Source of the DNA: RBG-16-66-20 sp040752005 | Lineage (GTDB): Bacteria > Pseudomonadota > Gammaproteobacteria > Burkholderiales > SG8-39 | Reading direction: 5' to 3' | NCBI GenBank assembly: GCA_040752005.1 | Contig: JBFMFX010000008.1 | Location: forward strand, 62,001-126,000 | DNA length: 64,000 nucleotides | Shown: one piece after another, positions 27,618 to 35,937 of the stretch | Position numbering within the stretch: position 1 is the first letter of the stretch | How the letters are laid out: each line of letters opens with the position of its first letter | The notes under the pieces: model-generated | Told to the model about the DNA's origin: nothing | The model's database searches: none | The model's input: only the letters and a program-made list of their open reading frames with translations | Translations under genes and position numbers: made by a program

Positions 27618-28322
27618 TCAGCCCCGGCGCCAGACGCTTCCGCCCGCCTTGGCCGCCGCCCGGTCCAGCTCGTCGAGATAGGCTTCGTGCGCGGCCAGCT
27701 CCTCGGGGCTTGCGCGCAGCACCACGAGACGCGAAACATCCACCCGCGCCACCGCCTGCGCCGCCTCGGCGGGCGAATCCATCTCGATGACCAGGCTGTC
27801 CTGCCCGCGCGTCATCGCGAGGTACACGTCGGCGAGCAGCCGCGCGTCCAGTTGCGCGCCGTGCAGATGCCGGTGCGAGTTGTCCACCCCGTAGCGCTCG
27901 CACAGAGCATCGAGCGAGTTCTTCTTCCCCGGATGCAGCTCGCGCGCCATCGCCAGCGTGTCCACGATCGCGGCGACATGCTCGGCGATCCGGCCCCGGC
28001 CCAGGCGCGCGAGTTCGGCGTCGAGGAACTCGACGTCGAATTCGGCGTTGTGGATGATCAGCTCGGCGCCGGCGACATAGCGCAGGAATTCGTCGGCGAT
28101 GTCGGCAAAGCGCGGCTTGTCGGCGAGGAACTCCTGCGTGATGCCGTGGACCCGGAGCGCGCCCTCGTCTATCTCGCGCTCCGGGTTGAGGTAGCGGTGA
28201 AAGCCCCGCTCGCTCACGCGCCGGTTGACGAGCTCCACGCAGCCGATCTCGATGATGCGATCGCCCAGCCGCGCGTTGAGCCCGGTCGTTTCGGTATCCA
28301 GAACGATCTGTCGCGCCGCCAT
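27618..28322 (-). CDS. dnaQ: DNA polymerase III epsilon subunit (3'-5' proofreading exonuclease)
   Basis: 234 residues. Exo I motif VLDTETTGLNARLGDRIIEIG, Exo II HNAEFDVEFLDAELA and Exo III (HGAQLDARLLADVYLAM) are intact, giving the DEDDh metal-binding set. The C-terminal tail (about 180-234) would hold the clamp- and alpha-binding region. It edits mismatches during replication. Located 22 bp after rnhA on the same strand, the conserved rnhA-dnaQ neighbourhood of proteobacteria. A 32-bp palindrome separates it from rnhA. Confidence 0.93.
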   Translation of the reverse strand: MAARQIVLDTETTGLNARLGDRIIEIGCVELVNRRVSERGFHRYLNPEREIDEGALRVHGITQEFLADKPRFADIADEFLRYVAGAELIIHNAEFDVEFLDAELARLGRGRIAEHVAAIVDTLAMARELHPGKKNSLDALCERYGVDNSHRHLHGAQLDARLLADVYLAMTRGQDSLVIEMDSPAEAAQAVARVDVSRLVVLRASPEELAAHEAYLDELDRAAAKAGGSVWRRG

Positions 28323-28336
28323 GCGGTCCGGTCTAC

Positions 28337-28368
28337 AAACAGGGTCAGACCCGGGTCTGACCCTGTTT
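28337..28368. repeat. 32-bp perfect palindrome overlapping the end of rnhA
   Basis: The sequence AAACAGGGTCAGACCC at 28337-28352 is followed immediately by its exact reverse complement (28353-28368). The rnhA stop codon (28345-28347) and its last seven sense codons lie inside it. The same core (CAGGGTCAGACC) forms the arms of the inverted repeat at 48974-49018, so it is a dispersed repeat family, REP-like in appearance. It could fold into a hairpin in the rnhA-dnaQ mRNA. Confidence 0.8.
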
Positions 28369-28812
28369 TCGCTGCTGCAGTTCGTCTATGGCGCGGTTGG
28401 CGAGGGCATCGGCGCGCTCGTTCTCCGGATGGCCGGCGTGGCCCTTCACCCAGTGCCATTCGACTTCGTGCGCGCGCGCGAGCTCGTCGAGCGCGCGCCA
28501 CAGCTCCGCGTTCTTCACCGGCTGGCGCGCCGCGGTGCGCCAGCCGCGCCGCTTCCAGTCGTGGATCCACTCCGAGATCCCCTTCTGCACGTACTGCGAA
28601 TCGGTATAGACGCGCACGCGGCTGCGGCGCTTGAGCGCCGCAAGGCCCTCGATCACGGCGCGCAGCTCCATGCGGTTGTTGGTGGTCGCGCACTCGGCGC
28701 CCCAGAGTTCTTTTTCGCGGCCGCCGGCGCGCAGCAGCACACCCCATCCGCCGGGGCCGGGATTGCCTCGGCAAGCGCCGTCGGCGTAGATCTCCACCTC
28801 CGGCTCACTCAT
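28345..28812 (-). CDS. rnhA: ribonuclease HI
   Basis: 155 residues, the same length as the E. coli enzyme. Catalytic carboxylates are present: Asp in IYADGACRGNPGPGGWG, Glu in NNRMELRAVIEGL, Asp in YTDSQYVQKGI and Asp in NERADALANRA, plus the His of GHAGHPENE. It removes RNA from RNA-DNA hybrids. The ATG at 28812 overlaps the methyltransferase stop by 8 bp. The C-terminus KQGQTRV is encoded by the 32-bp palindrome, so the original ending has evidently been replaced by repeat sequence. Confidence 0.93.
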   Translation of the reverse strand: MSEPEVEIYADGACRGNPGPGGWGVLLRAGGREKELWGAECATTNNRMELRAVIEGLAALKRRSRVRVYTDSQYVQKGISEWIHDWKRRGWRTAARQPVKNAELWRALDELARAHEVEWHWVKGHAGHPENERADALANRAIDELQQRKQGQTRV

Positions 28813-29620
28813 CGCTCGCGCGCCGCGTGCCCTGCGCCTGCCCGTTGCGCGAATGCGGCATCGCCGCGAGCGCACGGCGCCGCGCGCGCTCCTGCCGCCA
28901 TGCCGGCGTGATGACGCGCATGCCGTGCACGCGCTTGACCGCGCGTACCACGTACACGCCGCCCAGGATCGGCCACCAGCGCGCGCCTGCCTTTTCCATG
29001 AAGGCGAGGCGTTTGAGCCACGCCGCGCTCGCGATCGGCGGGGCGTAGCAGCCGAAGCGCCCGCCGTTCAGCTCGAAGCCGAGCAGCTTGAGCCATTCCT
29101 TCAACCGCAAGAGGCTGACGAACCGCCCGTCCCAGGGCGCGCCGGCCGCGCGCCGGCGCCGCTTGCTCATCAGCGCCTGCCGCGCGCGCCAGAGCGAAAG
29201 CGGATTGAACCCGGAGATCACGATCTGCCCCTCGGGCATCAGCACGCGCTCGGCCTCGCGCAGCACCAGATGCGGATCGCCCGCAATTTCGAGCGCGTGC
29301 GGCAAGGCGACCAGGTCCACGCTCTTGTCGGCAAGCGGAAGCTGCTGCGGGTCGGCGGCGATCGCCGCTCCCGGCTCCAGCGCCACGGTGAAGCGAAACG
29401 GAATACGGTTGGCGGCGAGAAAGTCTATGTGCGGCAGGCCGGCCTGCAGCGCGCGGAACCCGAACACGTCCTCGGTCGCGGCGGCGAACTGCGCCAGTTC
29501 CCACTCCAGCACATGCCGGCCGTGCGCGGTCGCAAACCACTCGGCGAGCTGCGGCGAGCGGGCGTGCCGGGCGCCGTTATACTTCGCCGGGCCAGTCGAG
29601 ACGAAGGATTGCCGATCCAT
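28805..29620 (-). CDS. SAM-dependent methyltransferase (YafS-like, next to gloB)
   Basis: About 271 residues, a class I methyltransferase: LPLADKSVDLVALPHALEIA is the post-motif I/II region, followed by AERVLMPEGQIVISGFNP, then a C-terminal extension typical of the gene found between rnhA and gloB. The SAM-binding first glycine motif is poorly conserved, as usual for this group. Target unknown. Start is uncertain: ATG 29620 shares its CATG with the gloB start on the other strand. The conserved part begins at about 29560, and a TATAAC box lies inside the frame at 29576-29581. Confidence 0.75.
   Translation of the reverse strand: MDRQSFVSTGPAKYNGARHARSPQLAEWFATAHGRHVLEWELAQFAAATEDVFGFRALQAGLPHIDFLAANRIPFRFTVALEPGAAIAADPQQLPLADKSVDLVALPHALEIAGDPHLVLREAERVLMPEGQIVISGFNPLSLWRARQALMSKRRRRAAGAPWDGRFVSLLRLKEWLKLLGFELNGGRFGCYAPPIASAAWLKRLAFMEKAGARWWPILGGVYVVRAVKRVHGMRVITPAWRQERARRRALAAMPHSRNGQAQGTRRASDE
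29576..29583. promoter_or_regulatory. gloB -10 box, overlapping a minus-strand TATAAC
   Basis: Forward TATACT at 29578-29583 would start transcription about 30 nt before the gloB ATG (29619); an AAGGA ribosome site lies in that leader. On the reverse strand the same bases read TATAAC (29576-29581), pointing into the methyltransferase gene. Confidence 0.45.
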
Positions 29621-30383
29621 GCTGGAAATCGTTCCGCTGCCGGCGTTTCGCGACAACTACATCTGGACCCTGCGCGCCGGCGCCGCGGCCGCGGTGGTGG
29701 ATCCCGGGGATGCGCAGCCGGTCAAGCACTATCTCGCGCGCGAGCGGCTGCGCCTCGTCGCCATTCTCGCCACGCACCATCATCCGGATCACGTCGGCGG
29801 CATCGCCGAACTCGTCGCCGAGCACAAGGTCCCGGTGTACGGGCCGCGCGGCGAGCCGATCCCGGCGATGACGCATCCGGTCGGCGAAGGCGATTCGGTC
29901 GCGCTTCGCGAACTCGGCGTGACGTTCTCGGTGCTCGACATCCCGGGCCACACGCGCGCTCATGTGGCCTATTATGGCGCAGGATCGCTGTTCTGCGGCG
30001 ACACGCTGTTCGCCTGCGGCTGCGGGCGGCTGTTCGAAGGCACCGCGCAGCAGATGGTGCGTTCGCTCGAAAAGCTCGCCGCGCTGCCGGACGACACCCG
30101 GGTCTATTGCGGGCACGAGTACACGCTCGCCAACATCGAGTTCGCGCGCAAGGTGGATCCGGCGAACCCGCTGCTCGCCGAGCGCGAGGCGCGCGCGCGC
30201 CGCCTGCGCGCCGAGGGAAAGCCGACGCTTCCCTCCACGCTCGCCGAGGAACGCGCGACCAACCCGTTCCTGCGCTGCGCCGAACCGGCGGTGGTCGAAT
30301 CGGCGAACAAGTATCTCGGCGCGCGCGTCTCCGATCCGGTGCGCGTGTTCGCCGCGATCCGCGAATGGAAGAACCGCGCCTGA
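29619..30383 (+). CDS. gloB: hydroxyacylglutathione hydrolase (glyoxalase II)
   Basis: 254 residues of the metallo-beta-lactamase fold. The metal signature THHHPDHVGG is present, as are the further ligands in IPGHTRAHVAYY, the aspartate in FCGDTLFACGCGRLFEGT, and CGHEYTLANIEFA. It hydrolyses S-lactoylglutathione in methylglyoxal detoxification. Start ATG 29619 with an AAGGA site upstream. Its end overlaps the mltD start by 19 bp. The rnhA/methyltransferase/gloB/mltD order is conserved in proteobacteria. Confidence 0.93.
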   Translation: MLEIVPLPAFRDNYIWTLRAGAAAAVVDPGDAQPVKHYLARERLRLVAILATHHHPDHVGGIAELVAEHKVPVYGPRGEPIPAMTHPVGEGDSVALRELGVTFSVLDIPGHTRAHVAYYGAGSLFCGDTLFACGCGRLFEGTAQQMVRSLEKLAALPDDTRVYCGHEYTLANIEFARKVDPANPLLAEREARARRLRAEGKPTLPSTLAEERATNPFLRCAEPAVVESANKYLGARVSDPVRVFAAIREWKNRA

Positions 30384-31942
30384 AGTTCGCAAAGCCCCGA
30401 AGCGCAAAGGCGCGCCGCGCGTGGACGACGGTTCTCGCGCTCGCCGCGGCGTCGCTCGCCGGTTGCGCCGCGGTGCCGCCCGAGCCACCCCAGCCGCCGC
30501 AGAGCACCGCGGCGCGCGCGCAGCCGCATTCCCCGGTTCTGGAGCCCGCGCCCGCCGCTGCCGAGCCACCGCGCGCGGCGCCGGCGGCGCCGCTCGACGC
30601 GTCCCGCCTGCCGCCCTTCGATGGCGCCCGCGAGGAGCTGCGCCGCCCGCCGCGCGTGGCGACGGTGGACCGCACGGTCCGCCACGACGACCTGTGGCAG
30701 CGCATCCGCGACGGCTTCGCGATGCCCGACCTCGACGGCCCGCTGGTGCGCGAGAAAATCGCCTGGTACCTCGCCCGGCCCGACTACCTGAGGCGCATGT
30801 TCGAGCGCGGCCGCCTGTACCTCTTCCACATCGTCGAGGAGATCGAGCGCCGCGGCCTGCCGACGGAGCTCGCGCTGCTGCCGATGGTGGAAAGCTCGTT
30901 CAACCCGATGGCGTATTCGCGCGCGCACGCCTCCGGCCTGTGGCAGTTCATCCCGGACACCGGCAAGCGCTACGAGCTGAAGCAGAACTGGTGGTACGAC
31001 GCGCGGCGCGACATCGTGGATTCGACCGCGGCGGCGCTCGAGTACCTGAAGGATCTGTACGACATGCACGGCGACTGGCATCTGGCGCTCGCCTCGTACA
31101 ACTGGGGCGAGAACGCGGTGGCGCGCGCGCTGGAGAAGAACCGCGCCGCCGGGCTGCCGCTCGACTATTCGAGCCTGACGATGCCGCCGGAGACCCGCCA
31201 CTACGTGCCCAAGCTGCAGGCGCTCAAGGCGATCATCTCCAGTCCCGAAGTGTTCGGCATCGAGCTCGAGCCGATCCCGAACCGGCCCTACTTCACCACT
31301 GTCACCAAGACACGCGACATAGACGTGCGGCTCGCGGCGCGGCTTGCCGAGATGCCGGTGGAGGAGTTCATCGCGCTCAACCCGGGATTCAACCGGCCAC
31401 TGATCGCGGTGCGCGAGAACCCGCGCATCGTGCTGCCGGCGGACCGCGTCGAGGTGTTCCACGCCAACCTGCAGAAATACGACGAGAAGACGCTGGTGTC
31501 GTGGCAGACGTATCACCCGAAGAAGGGCGAGACGCTGGAAGCGATCGCGCGGCGCTTCAAGGTGAGCGTCGCGCAACTGAAGGAGGTGAACGGCATCGGC
31601 CCGCGCACCCGTGGCGTGCCGCAATTGCTGGTCGTGCCGATGAACGGCGCGGCGAGCTTCGCGCGCCTGCCGATCATGTACGCGCCGCCGATTCCGCTTG
31701 CCCCGAGCCGCGCAACCACGCACCGCGTGCGCCAGGGAGAAACCCTCGCGACGATCGCGGCGCGCTATCGGGTGAGCGTCGAGGACTTGCGGCGCTGGAA
31801 CCCGATCGGTCGGTTGCAACCCGGCCAGATCCTCAAGATCCAGACCCGCGCGGCACCCGCCGGGAAGCAGGTCCGCAAACCGCAATCCGGCAAGCCCAAG
31901 CCGAAACCGATCAGGAAAAAGATCAAATCTTCAGGCGGTTGA
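30365..31942 (+). CDS. mltD: membrane-bound lytic murein transglycosylase D
   Basis: 525 residues. N-terminal lipoprotein signal (LAAASLAGC), a proline-rich linker, an SLT domain with the catalytic-glutamate region PMVESSFNPMAYSRAHASGL and WQFIPDTGKRY, and two LysM peptidoglycan-binding units near the C-terminus (KKGETLEAIARRFKVSVAQL and RQGETLATIAARYRVSVEDL), ending in a strongly basic tail. It cleaves murein with formation of 1,6-anhydro ends at the outer membrane. The start ATG 30365 lies within gloB. Confidence 0.92.
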   Translation: MEEPRLKFAKPRSAKARRAWTTVLALAAASLAGCAAVPPEPPQPPQSTAARAQPHSPVLEPAPAAAEPPRAAPAAPLDASRLPPFDGAREELRRPPRVATVDRTVRHDDLWQRIRDGFAMPDLDGPLVREKIAWYLARPDYLRRMFERGRLYLFHIVEEIERRGLPTELALLPMVESSFNPMAYSRAHASGLWQFIPDTGKRYELKQNWWYDARRDIVDSTAAALEYLKDLYDMHGDWHLALASYNWGENAVARALEKNRAAGLPLDYSSLTMPPETRHYVPKLQALKAIISSPEVFGIELEPIPNRPYFTTVTKTRDIDVRLAARLAEMPVEEFIALNPGFNRPLIAVRENPRIVLPADRVEVFHANLQKYDEKTLVSWQTYHPKKGETLEAIARRFKVSVAQLKEVNGIGPRTRGVPQLLVVPMNGAASFARLPIMYAPPIPLAPSRATTHRVRQGETLATIAARYRVSVEDLRRWNPIGRLQPGQILKIQTRAAPAGKQVRKPQSGKPKPKPIRKKIKSSGG

Positions 31943-31966
31943 AGCTCGTTTCGGAGAATCGAGCTT
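31942..31966 (+). terminator. possible terminator after mltD
   Basis: A 7-bp stem AAGCTCG (31942-31948) / CGAGCTT (31960-31966) with an 11-nt loop begins at the mltD stop and is followed by AAATTCTT, only a weak T-rich tract. Modest evidence. Confidence 0.35.
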
Positions 31967-32008
31967 AAATTCTTCCGCAGTGCGGGACCGCGCGCGCACG
32001 ATCCTCAC

Positions 32009-32014
32009 TAGAAT
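32009..32014 (+). promoter_or_regulatory. -10 box 6 nt before the gene at 32021
   Basis: TAGAAT followed by 6 nt and ATG 32021. No ribosome site precedes the start, so a leaderless transcript is predicted. Confidence 0.45.
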
Positions 32015-32020
32015 GAGCCT

Positions 32021-32578
32021 ATGCGCGCGGTCTTGTGGCGGGCGTCCCTCCTAGGGCTCGTTCTCGCGACGAGTCTGCCGCTGCGCGCACAGGCGGGCGA
32101 TCCACTGCTCATGTTCCTGCTCGGCGTCGCGCGCGAGATGGTGATTTCCCATGCGATGCGGGATCCTGCGCCCGAAGGCGCTCCCGCGATCGCTCCGGTG
32201 GAGGTTTATCCGGGCACCACGGTCGCGCCGGCGCAATTGAAGCGGCTGATTGACGAGTGCTTTGCCTACCTCTCGGAAGCGCAACGCCGCGAGATCTTCG
32301 CCGCGCTGCACGCCGGAATTCTCGATCCGAGGAACGCCGCGATCCGCGGCTCGATGATCGAGTACTTCGCACAGCGCGCGCTCGCCGTGCGCGCGGTGCG
32401 CGAGCGCCTGGCGCAGCTCTCGCCGCAGGAAAAGGAGCGCGTCGCGGCGGAGTTCCGGGCCGCGCTCGCCGCGATGGCCCCCGAGGATCAGGACCGGTTC
32501 GGCGACGCGCTGCGCCAGGGTCTGCTGCCGGTACCCGACGATCTCGGTCAGATGCTGCTCGCCGCGCTCGAGCGGTAG
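32021..32578 (+). CDS. secreted hypothetical protein
   Basis: 185 residues with a signal peptide (MRAVLWRASLLGLVLATSLP, cleavage near RAQAG). The mature part is largely helical and charged (SEAQRREIFAALHAGILD, SPQEKERVAAEFRAALAAM). I do not recognise a family. It stands alone, transcribed like mltD but from its own predicted promoter. Its last 31 bp overlap, tail to tail, the end of the ABC-transporter ATPase gene on the other strand. Confidence 0.65.
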   Translation: MRAVLWRASLLGLVLATSLPLRAQAGDPLLMFLLGVAREMVISHAMRDPAPEGAPAIAPVEVYPGTTVAPAQLKRLIDECFAYLSEAQRREIFAALHAGILDPRNAAIRGSMIEYFAQRALAVRAVRERLAQLSPQEKERVAAEFRAALAAMAPEDQDRFGDALRQGLLPVPDDLGQMLLAALER

Positions 32579-34563
32579 AGCACGCAGGCCACCGTCCGCG
32601 TCCGCGACAGACGCACCGCCTCCGGCCAGCGTTCGCGGCACTCCGCCCTCGCCTGCGGACAGCGGGGATGGAAGTGGCATCCGGCGGGCGGATTCGCCGG
32701 CGAGGGCAGCTCTCCCGCAAGGCGCACGATCTCGCGCCGCCCGGAGATTCGCGGCACCGCCGAGAGCAGCGCCTCGGTGTAGGGATGTTTCGGCGCGCCG
32801 AGCACCTCGTCGGCGGTGCCGCGCTCGACGATCCGCCCGAGATACATCACCGCCACCTCGTGCGCGAGGTACTCGACCACCGAGATGTTGTGAGTGATGA
32901 AAAGGTGCGCAAGGCCGAGGCGCTCCTGCAGCTCGCGCAGAAGGTTCAGGATCTGCGCCTGCACCGACACGTCAAGGGCGCTCGTCGGCTCGTCGCAGAC
33001 GATGAGCCGCGGCTCGACCGCGAGCGCGCGGGCGATCGCGATCCTCTGCCGCTGGCCGCCGGAGAATTCGTGCGGGTAGCGCGACGCCGCCTCGGCCGGA
33101 AGTCCGACCTGCTCGAGCAGCGCGGCGACGCGGCTCTCTCGCTCGGCCTCGCTTGCGCCCACCCCGAGCGCGCGCATGCCTTCGGCGAGAATGTCGGCGA
33201 CGCGCAGGCGCGGGTTGAGCGAGGCGTAAGGGTCCTGGAACACGATCTGCATCGCCCGCCGCAGGCGCCGCAGTTTTTCTCGGCCGAGCGCGGCGAGGTC
33301 CGCCCCGTCGAAGCGCACCGAGCCGCCGGCGAGCGGCAAAAGCCGCAGAATCGCCTTGCCCGCGGTCGTCTTGCCGCAGCCGGATTCGCCCACGAGCGCA
33401 AGCGTGCGCCCGGCGGCAATGTCGAGCGAGACGCCGTCCACCGCCTTCACCCAGCCGACGGTGCGCCGCAACACCCCGCGCCGGATCGGAAAGTGGACCT
33501 TGAGGTCGCGAACCTCCAGCAACGGCGCGCCGGCGGCCGCGGCCGCGGCGCGCCGGGACGCGACCACCGTCGGCTCGCCGGGCGCCGCCGCCGGACCCTT
33601 CTCGCGCAGCAGGCAACGCGCACGGTGGCCGCCGGGAAGCTCCACCATGCGCGGGGCGACCCACTTGCAGCGCTCGATCGCCTCGTCGCAGCGCTCGGCG
33701 AAGCGGCAGCCGCGGAACTCTCCCACGAGCGGCGGCACCTGCCCGGGGATGACCGCGAGCGCCGCGGCGCGCTTCTCCGGCCCGGGCAGCGCGTCGAAGA
33801 GCTTGCGCGAGTACGGATGCTGCGGGGCGCGGAAGAACTGCTCGCGCGTGGCCGTCTCCACGATCTGCCCGGCGTACATCACTGCAACCCGTTGCGCCAT
33901 CTGCGCCACCACGCCGAGATCGTGGGTGATGAGCAGCACCGCGAGCCCGCGCTCGCTCTGCAGGCGCGCGAGCAAGTCCAGGATCTGCGCCTGGATGGTG
34001 ACATCCAGCGCCGTGGTCGGCTCATCGGCGAGCAGCACCTCCGGATCGGCGGCGAGCGCCGCGGCGATCATCACCCGCTGCTTGAGGCCGCCGGAGAGCT
34101 GAAACGGGAACTCGTCCAGGCGGCGCGCCGGATCGGGCACGCCCGCCTGCGCCAGCAGCTCGGCCGCGCGCCGCCTCGCCGCGCGACCGCGCAACGCGGT
34201 GTGGCGGCGGATCACCTCGACGATCTGCCGTCCGACGGTGAGCACCGGATTGAGCGCCGTCGAGGGCTCCTGGAAAATAATCGCGATCCGGCGTCCGCGC
34301 ACCGCGCGCATCGCCGCCTCGGGCAGCGCGAGCAGGTCCTCGCCTTCGAGCAGCACGCGCCCGTCGGCGATGCGGCCGGTCTCCGGCAGCAGCCGCAGCA
34401 CCGAGAGCGCGGTCATGGACTTGCCGCAGCCGGACTCGCCCACCAGCGCCAGGCACTCGCCGCGGCGCAGTTCGAGGTCCACGCCGTCCACGGCGCGCAC
34501 CTCGCCCTGCGGCGAGTCGAGGCGCGTCGCCAGCGCCTCGATCGCGAGCGCCGGGTGACTCAC
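32548..34563 (-). CDS. dipeptide/oligopeptide ABC transporter, fused twin ATPase (DppD-DppF / YejF type)
   Basis: 671 residues carrying two complete nucleotide-binding domains. First: Walker A GESGCGKSMTA (about 40), signature LSGGLKQRV, Walker B LLADEPTTALD, then the oligopeptide-family cysteine tail. Second: Walker A GESGCGKTTAG (about 400), signature FSGGQRQRIAIARAL, Walker B IVCDEPTSALD, with the tail CHFHPRCPQARAEC. It powers peptide import through the two permeases encoded upstream. GTG start at 34563 overlaps the permease stop as GTGA. Substrate not determined. Confidence 0.92.
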   Translation of the reverse strand: MSHPALAIEALATRLDSPQGEVRAVDGVDLELRRGECLALVGESGCGKSMTALSVLRLLPETGRIADGRVLLEGEDLLALPEAAMRAVRGRRIAIIFQEPSTALNPVLTVGRQIVEVIRRHTALRGRAARRRAAELLAQAGVPDPARRLDEFPFQLSGGLKQRVMIAAALAADPEVLLADEPTTALDVTIQAQILDLLARLQSERGLAVLLITHDLGVVAQMAQRVAVMYAGQIVETATREQFFRAPQHPYSRKLFDALPGPEKRAAALAVIPGQVPPLVGEFRGCRFAERCDEAIERCKWVAPRMVELPGGHRARCLLREKGPAAAPGEPTVVASRRAAAAAAGAPLLEVRDLKVHFPIRRGVLRRTVGWVKAVDGVSLDIAAGRTLALVGESGCGKTTAGKAILRLLPLAGGSVRFDGADLAALGREKLRRLRRAMQIVFQDPYASLNPRLRVADILAEGMRALGVGASEAERESRVAALLEQVGLPAEAASRYPHEFSGGQRQRIAIARALAVEPRLIVCDEPTSALDVSVQAQILNLLRELQERLGLAHLFITHNISVVEYLAHEVAVMYLGRIVERGTADEVLGAPKHPYTEALLSAVPRISGRREIVRLAGELPSPANPPAGCHFHPRCPQARAECRERWPEAVRLSRTRTVACVLYRSSAASSI

Positions 34564-35936
34564 CGGGCCCCCGCCGGCGCGACCTCGCCCACGCGCACGC
34601 GCGGATCGAAGCCGTCGCGCACCGCGTCGGCGAACAGGTTCGCCGCCAGCACCAGCGCGAGCATGAAGACGAACGCGGTGGCGAGCGTCCACCACACCGC
34701 CGGATCGCGCGACATCTCCATGCGCGCCGCGTTGATCATGGTGCCAAAACTGCTGGTCGAGGGATCGACGCCGACGCCGACGTAGGACAGCACCGCCTCG
34801 GCGAGCACCAGGCCGGAGAAGTCCATCACCATGGCGATCACCACGATGTGCGCCACGTTGGGCAGGATGTGGCGCGCGAGGATCCGTCCGTGGCGCACCC
34901 CGAGCGCGTGCGCCGCCTGGATGTACTCCAGCTCCGAGAGCTTGAGCGACTCGCCGCGCAGCAGCCGCGCGAGCCCCGTCCAGCTCGTCAAGCCGAGGAT
35001 GGCGCACAGCACGAGCAGCTTCGCGTCGGCGCGCTCGGCGGCGGTGGCGAACCATTCCGGATGGCGGTCCATCGCCACCTGCATCATCAGCACCGAGGCG
35101 GCGATGAGCAGCACGCCGGGGATCGAGTTGAGGGTGGTGTAGACGTACTGGATCACGTCGTCCACCCAGCCCTTGAAGTAGCCCGCCATGATCCCGAGCG
35201 CGACGCCGACCGGCAGCAGCACCAGCGTGGTCACCGTGCCGATGACGAGGCTGGTGCGCACCGACTTCAGCGCCATGTAGAAGACGTCGTTGCCGACCTT
35301 GTCGGTGCCGAGCACGTGGTAGCCCCCGGCGAGCGCGAACGCCGGGCAAAAGATCACTGCGAGCACCGCGAACGCCAGAAAACCCGCGTGCCACGGGACC
35401 TCCGGGCGGCGCCTGCGAAGCGCGCGCAGCGCGAGCGCCGCGAAACCGATCAGCACCGCCGCGAGGCCGAGCCCTTTCGCGGTCCGCCACGCCACGTCCT
35501 GCGCCCATTCCGATTCGTCGCGCAGATGCGCTCCGCCCCAGCGCAGGCGCGGAAAGTCGCGCGTGATTCCGCCTCCGGGCAGCTCGATCTGCTCCTTCGC
35601 GAACGAGCGCGTGGCAAGCGGCGCCGAGTAGGTCTTTTCGGTGCGGGTGCGAAGTCCGGGCACGAGCGCGTCGAGCACCGACAGCACCTCGACGCTGTAG
35701 CCGCGCGCGCCGCCTTCCGCGTTGCGCGCGAGCGCCGGCCGGAAATGCAGCGAATCGGCGAGCGCCACCGCGAGGTAGGCGGAGAGAACGACCGCGGCGG
35801 CGACCGCGGCCGGGCTGCGGAAGACGCGCGCCCACGGCGCGGCAAGATGCGCCCGGCCGCGGCAGTACAGCGCGTAGCCGATTCCGGCGGCGACGAGCAG
35901 CCACAGCAGCACATCGGTGGCGAGGACGACCGGCAT
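34560..35936 (-). CDS. peptide ABC transporter permease (DppC/YejE-like)
   Basis: 458 residues, longer than ordinary DppC because of an N-terminal extension with an extra hydrophobic segment and a periplasmic insert (about 60-175), as in YejE-type permeases. The permease signature with the EAA-type loop is visible (IQAAHALGVRHGRILARHIL), with membrane spans on both sides. ATG 35936 is separated from the preceding permease stop by a single base. Part of a binding protein-permease-permease-ATPase operon. Confidence 0.9.
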   Translation of the reverse strand: MPVVLATDVLLWLLVAAGIGYALYCRGRAHLAAPWARVFRSPAAVAAAVVLSAYLAVALADSLHFRPALARNAEGGARGYSVEVLSVLDALVPGLRTRTEKTYSAPLATRSFAKEQIELPGGGITRDFPRLRWGGAHLRDESEWAQDVAWRTAKGLGLAAVLIGFAALALRALRRRRPEVPWHAGFLAFAVLAVIFCPAFALAGGYHVLGTDKVGNDVFYMALKSVRTSLVIGTVTTLVLLPVGVALGIMAGYFKGWVDDVIQYVYTTLNSIPGVLLIAASVLMMQVAMDRHPEWFATAAERADAKLLVLCAILGLTSWTGLARLLRGESLKLSELEYIQAAHALGVRHGRILARHILPNVAHIVVIAMVMDFSGLVLAEAVLSYVGVGVDPSTSSFGTMINAARMEMSRDPAVWWTLATAFVFMLALVLAANLFADAVRDGFDPRVRVGEVAPAGAR

Positions 35937-35937
35937 G

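Noticed and set aside
28805..29620. Reverse TATAAC at 29576 as the promoter of the methyltransferase gene
   Set aside because: No in-frame start codon follows it before the conserved N-terminal region, so it cannot serve that gene unless a non-standard start is used.
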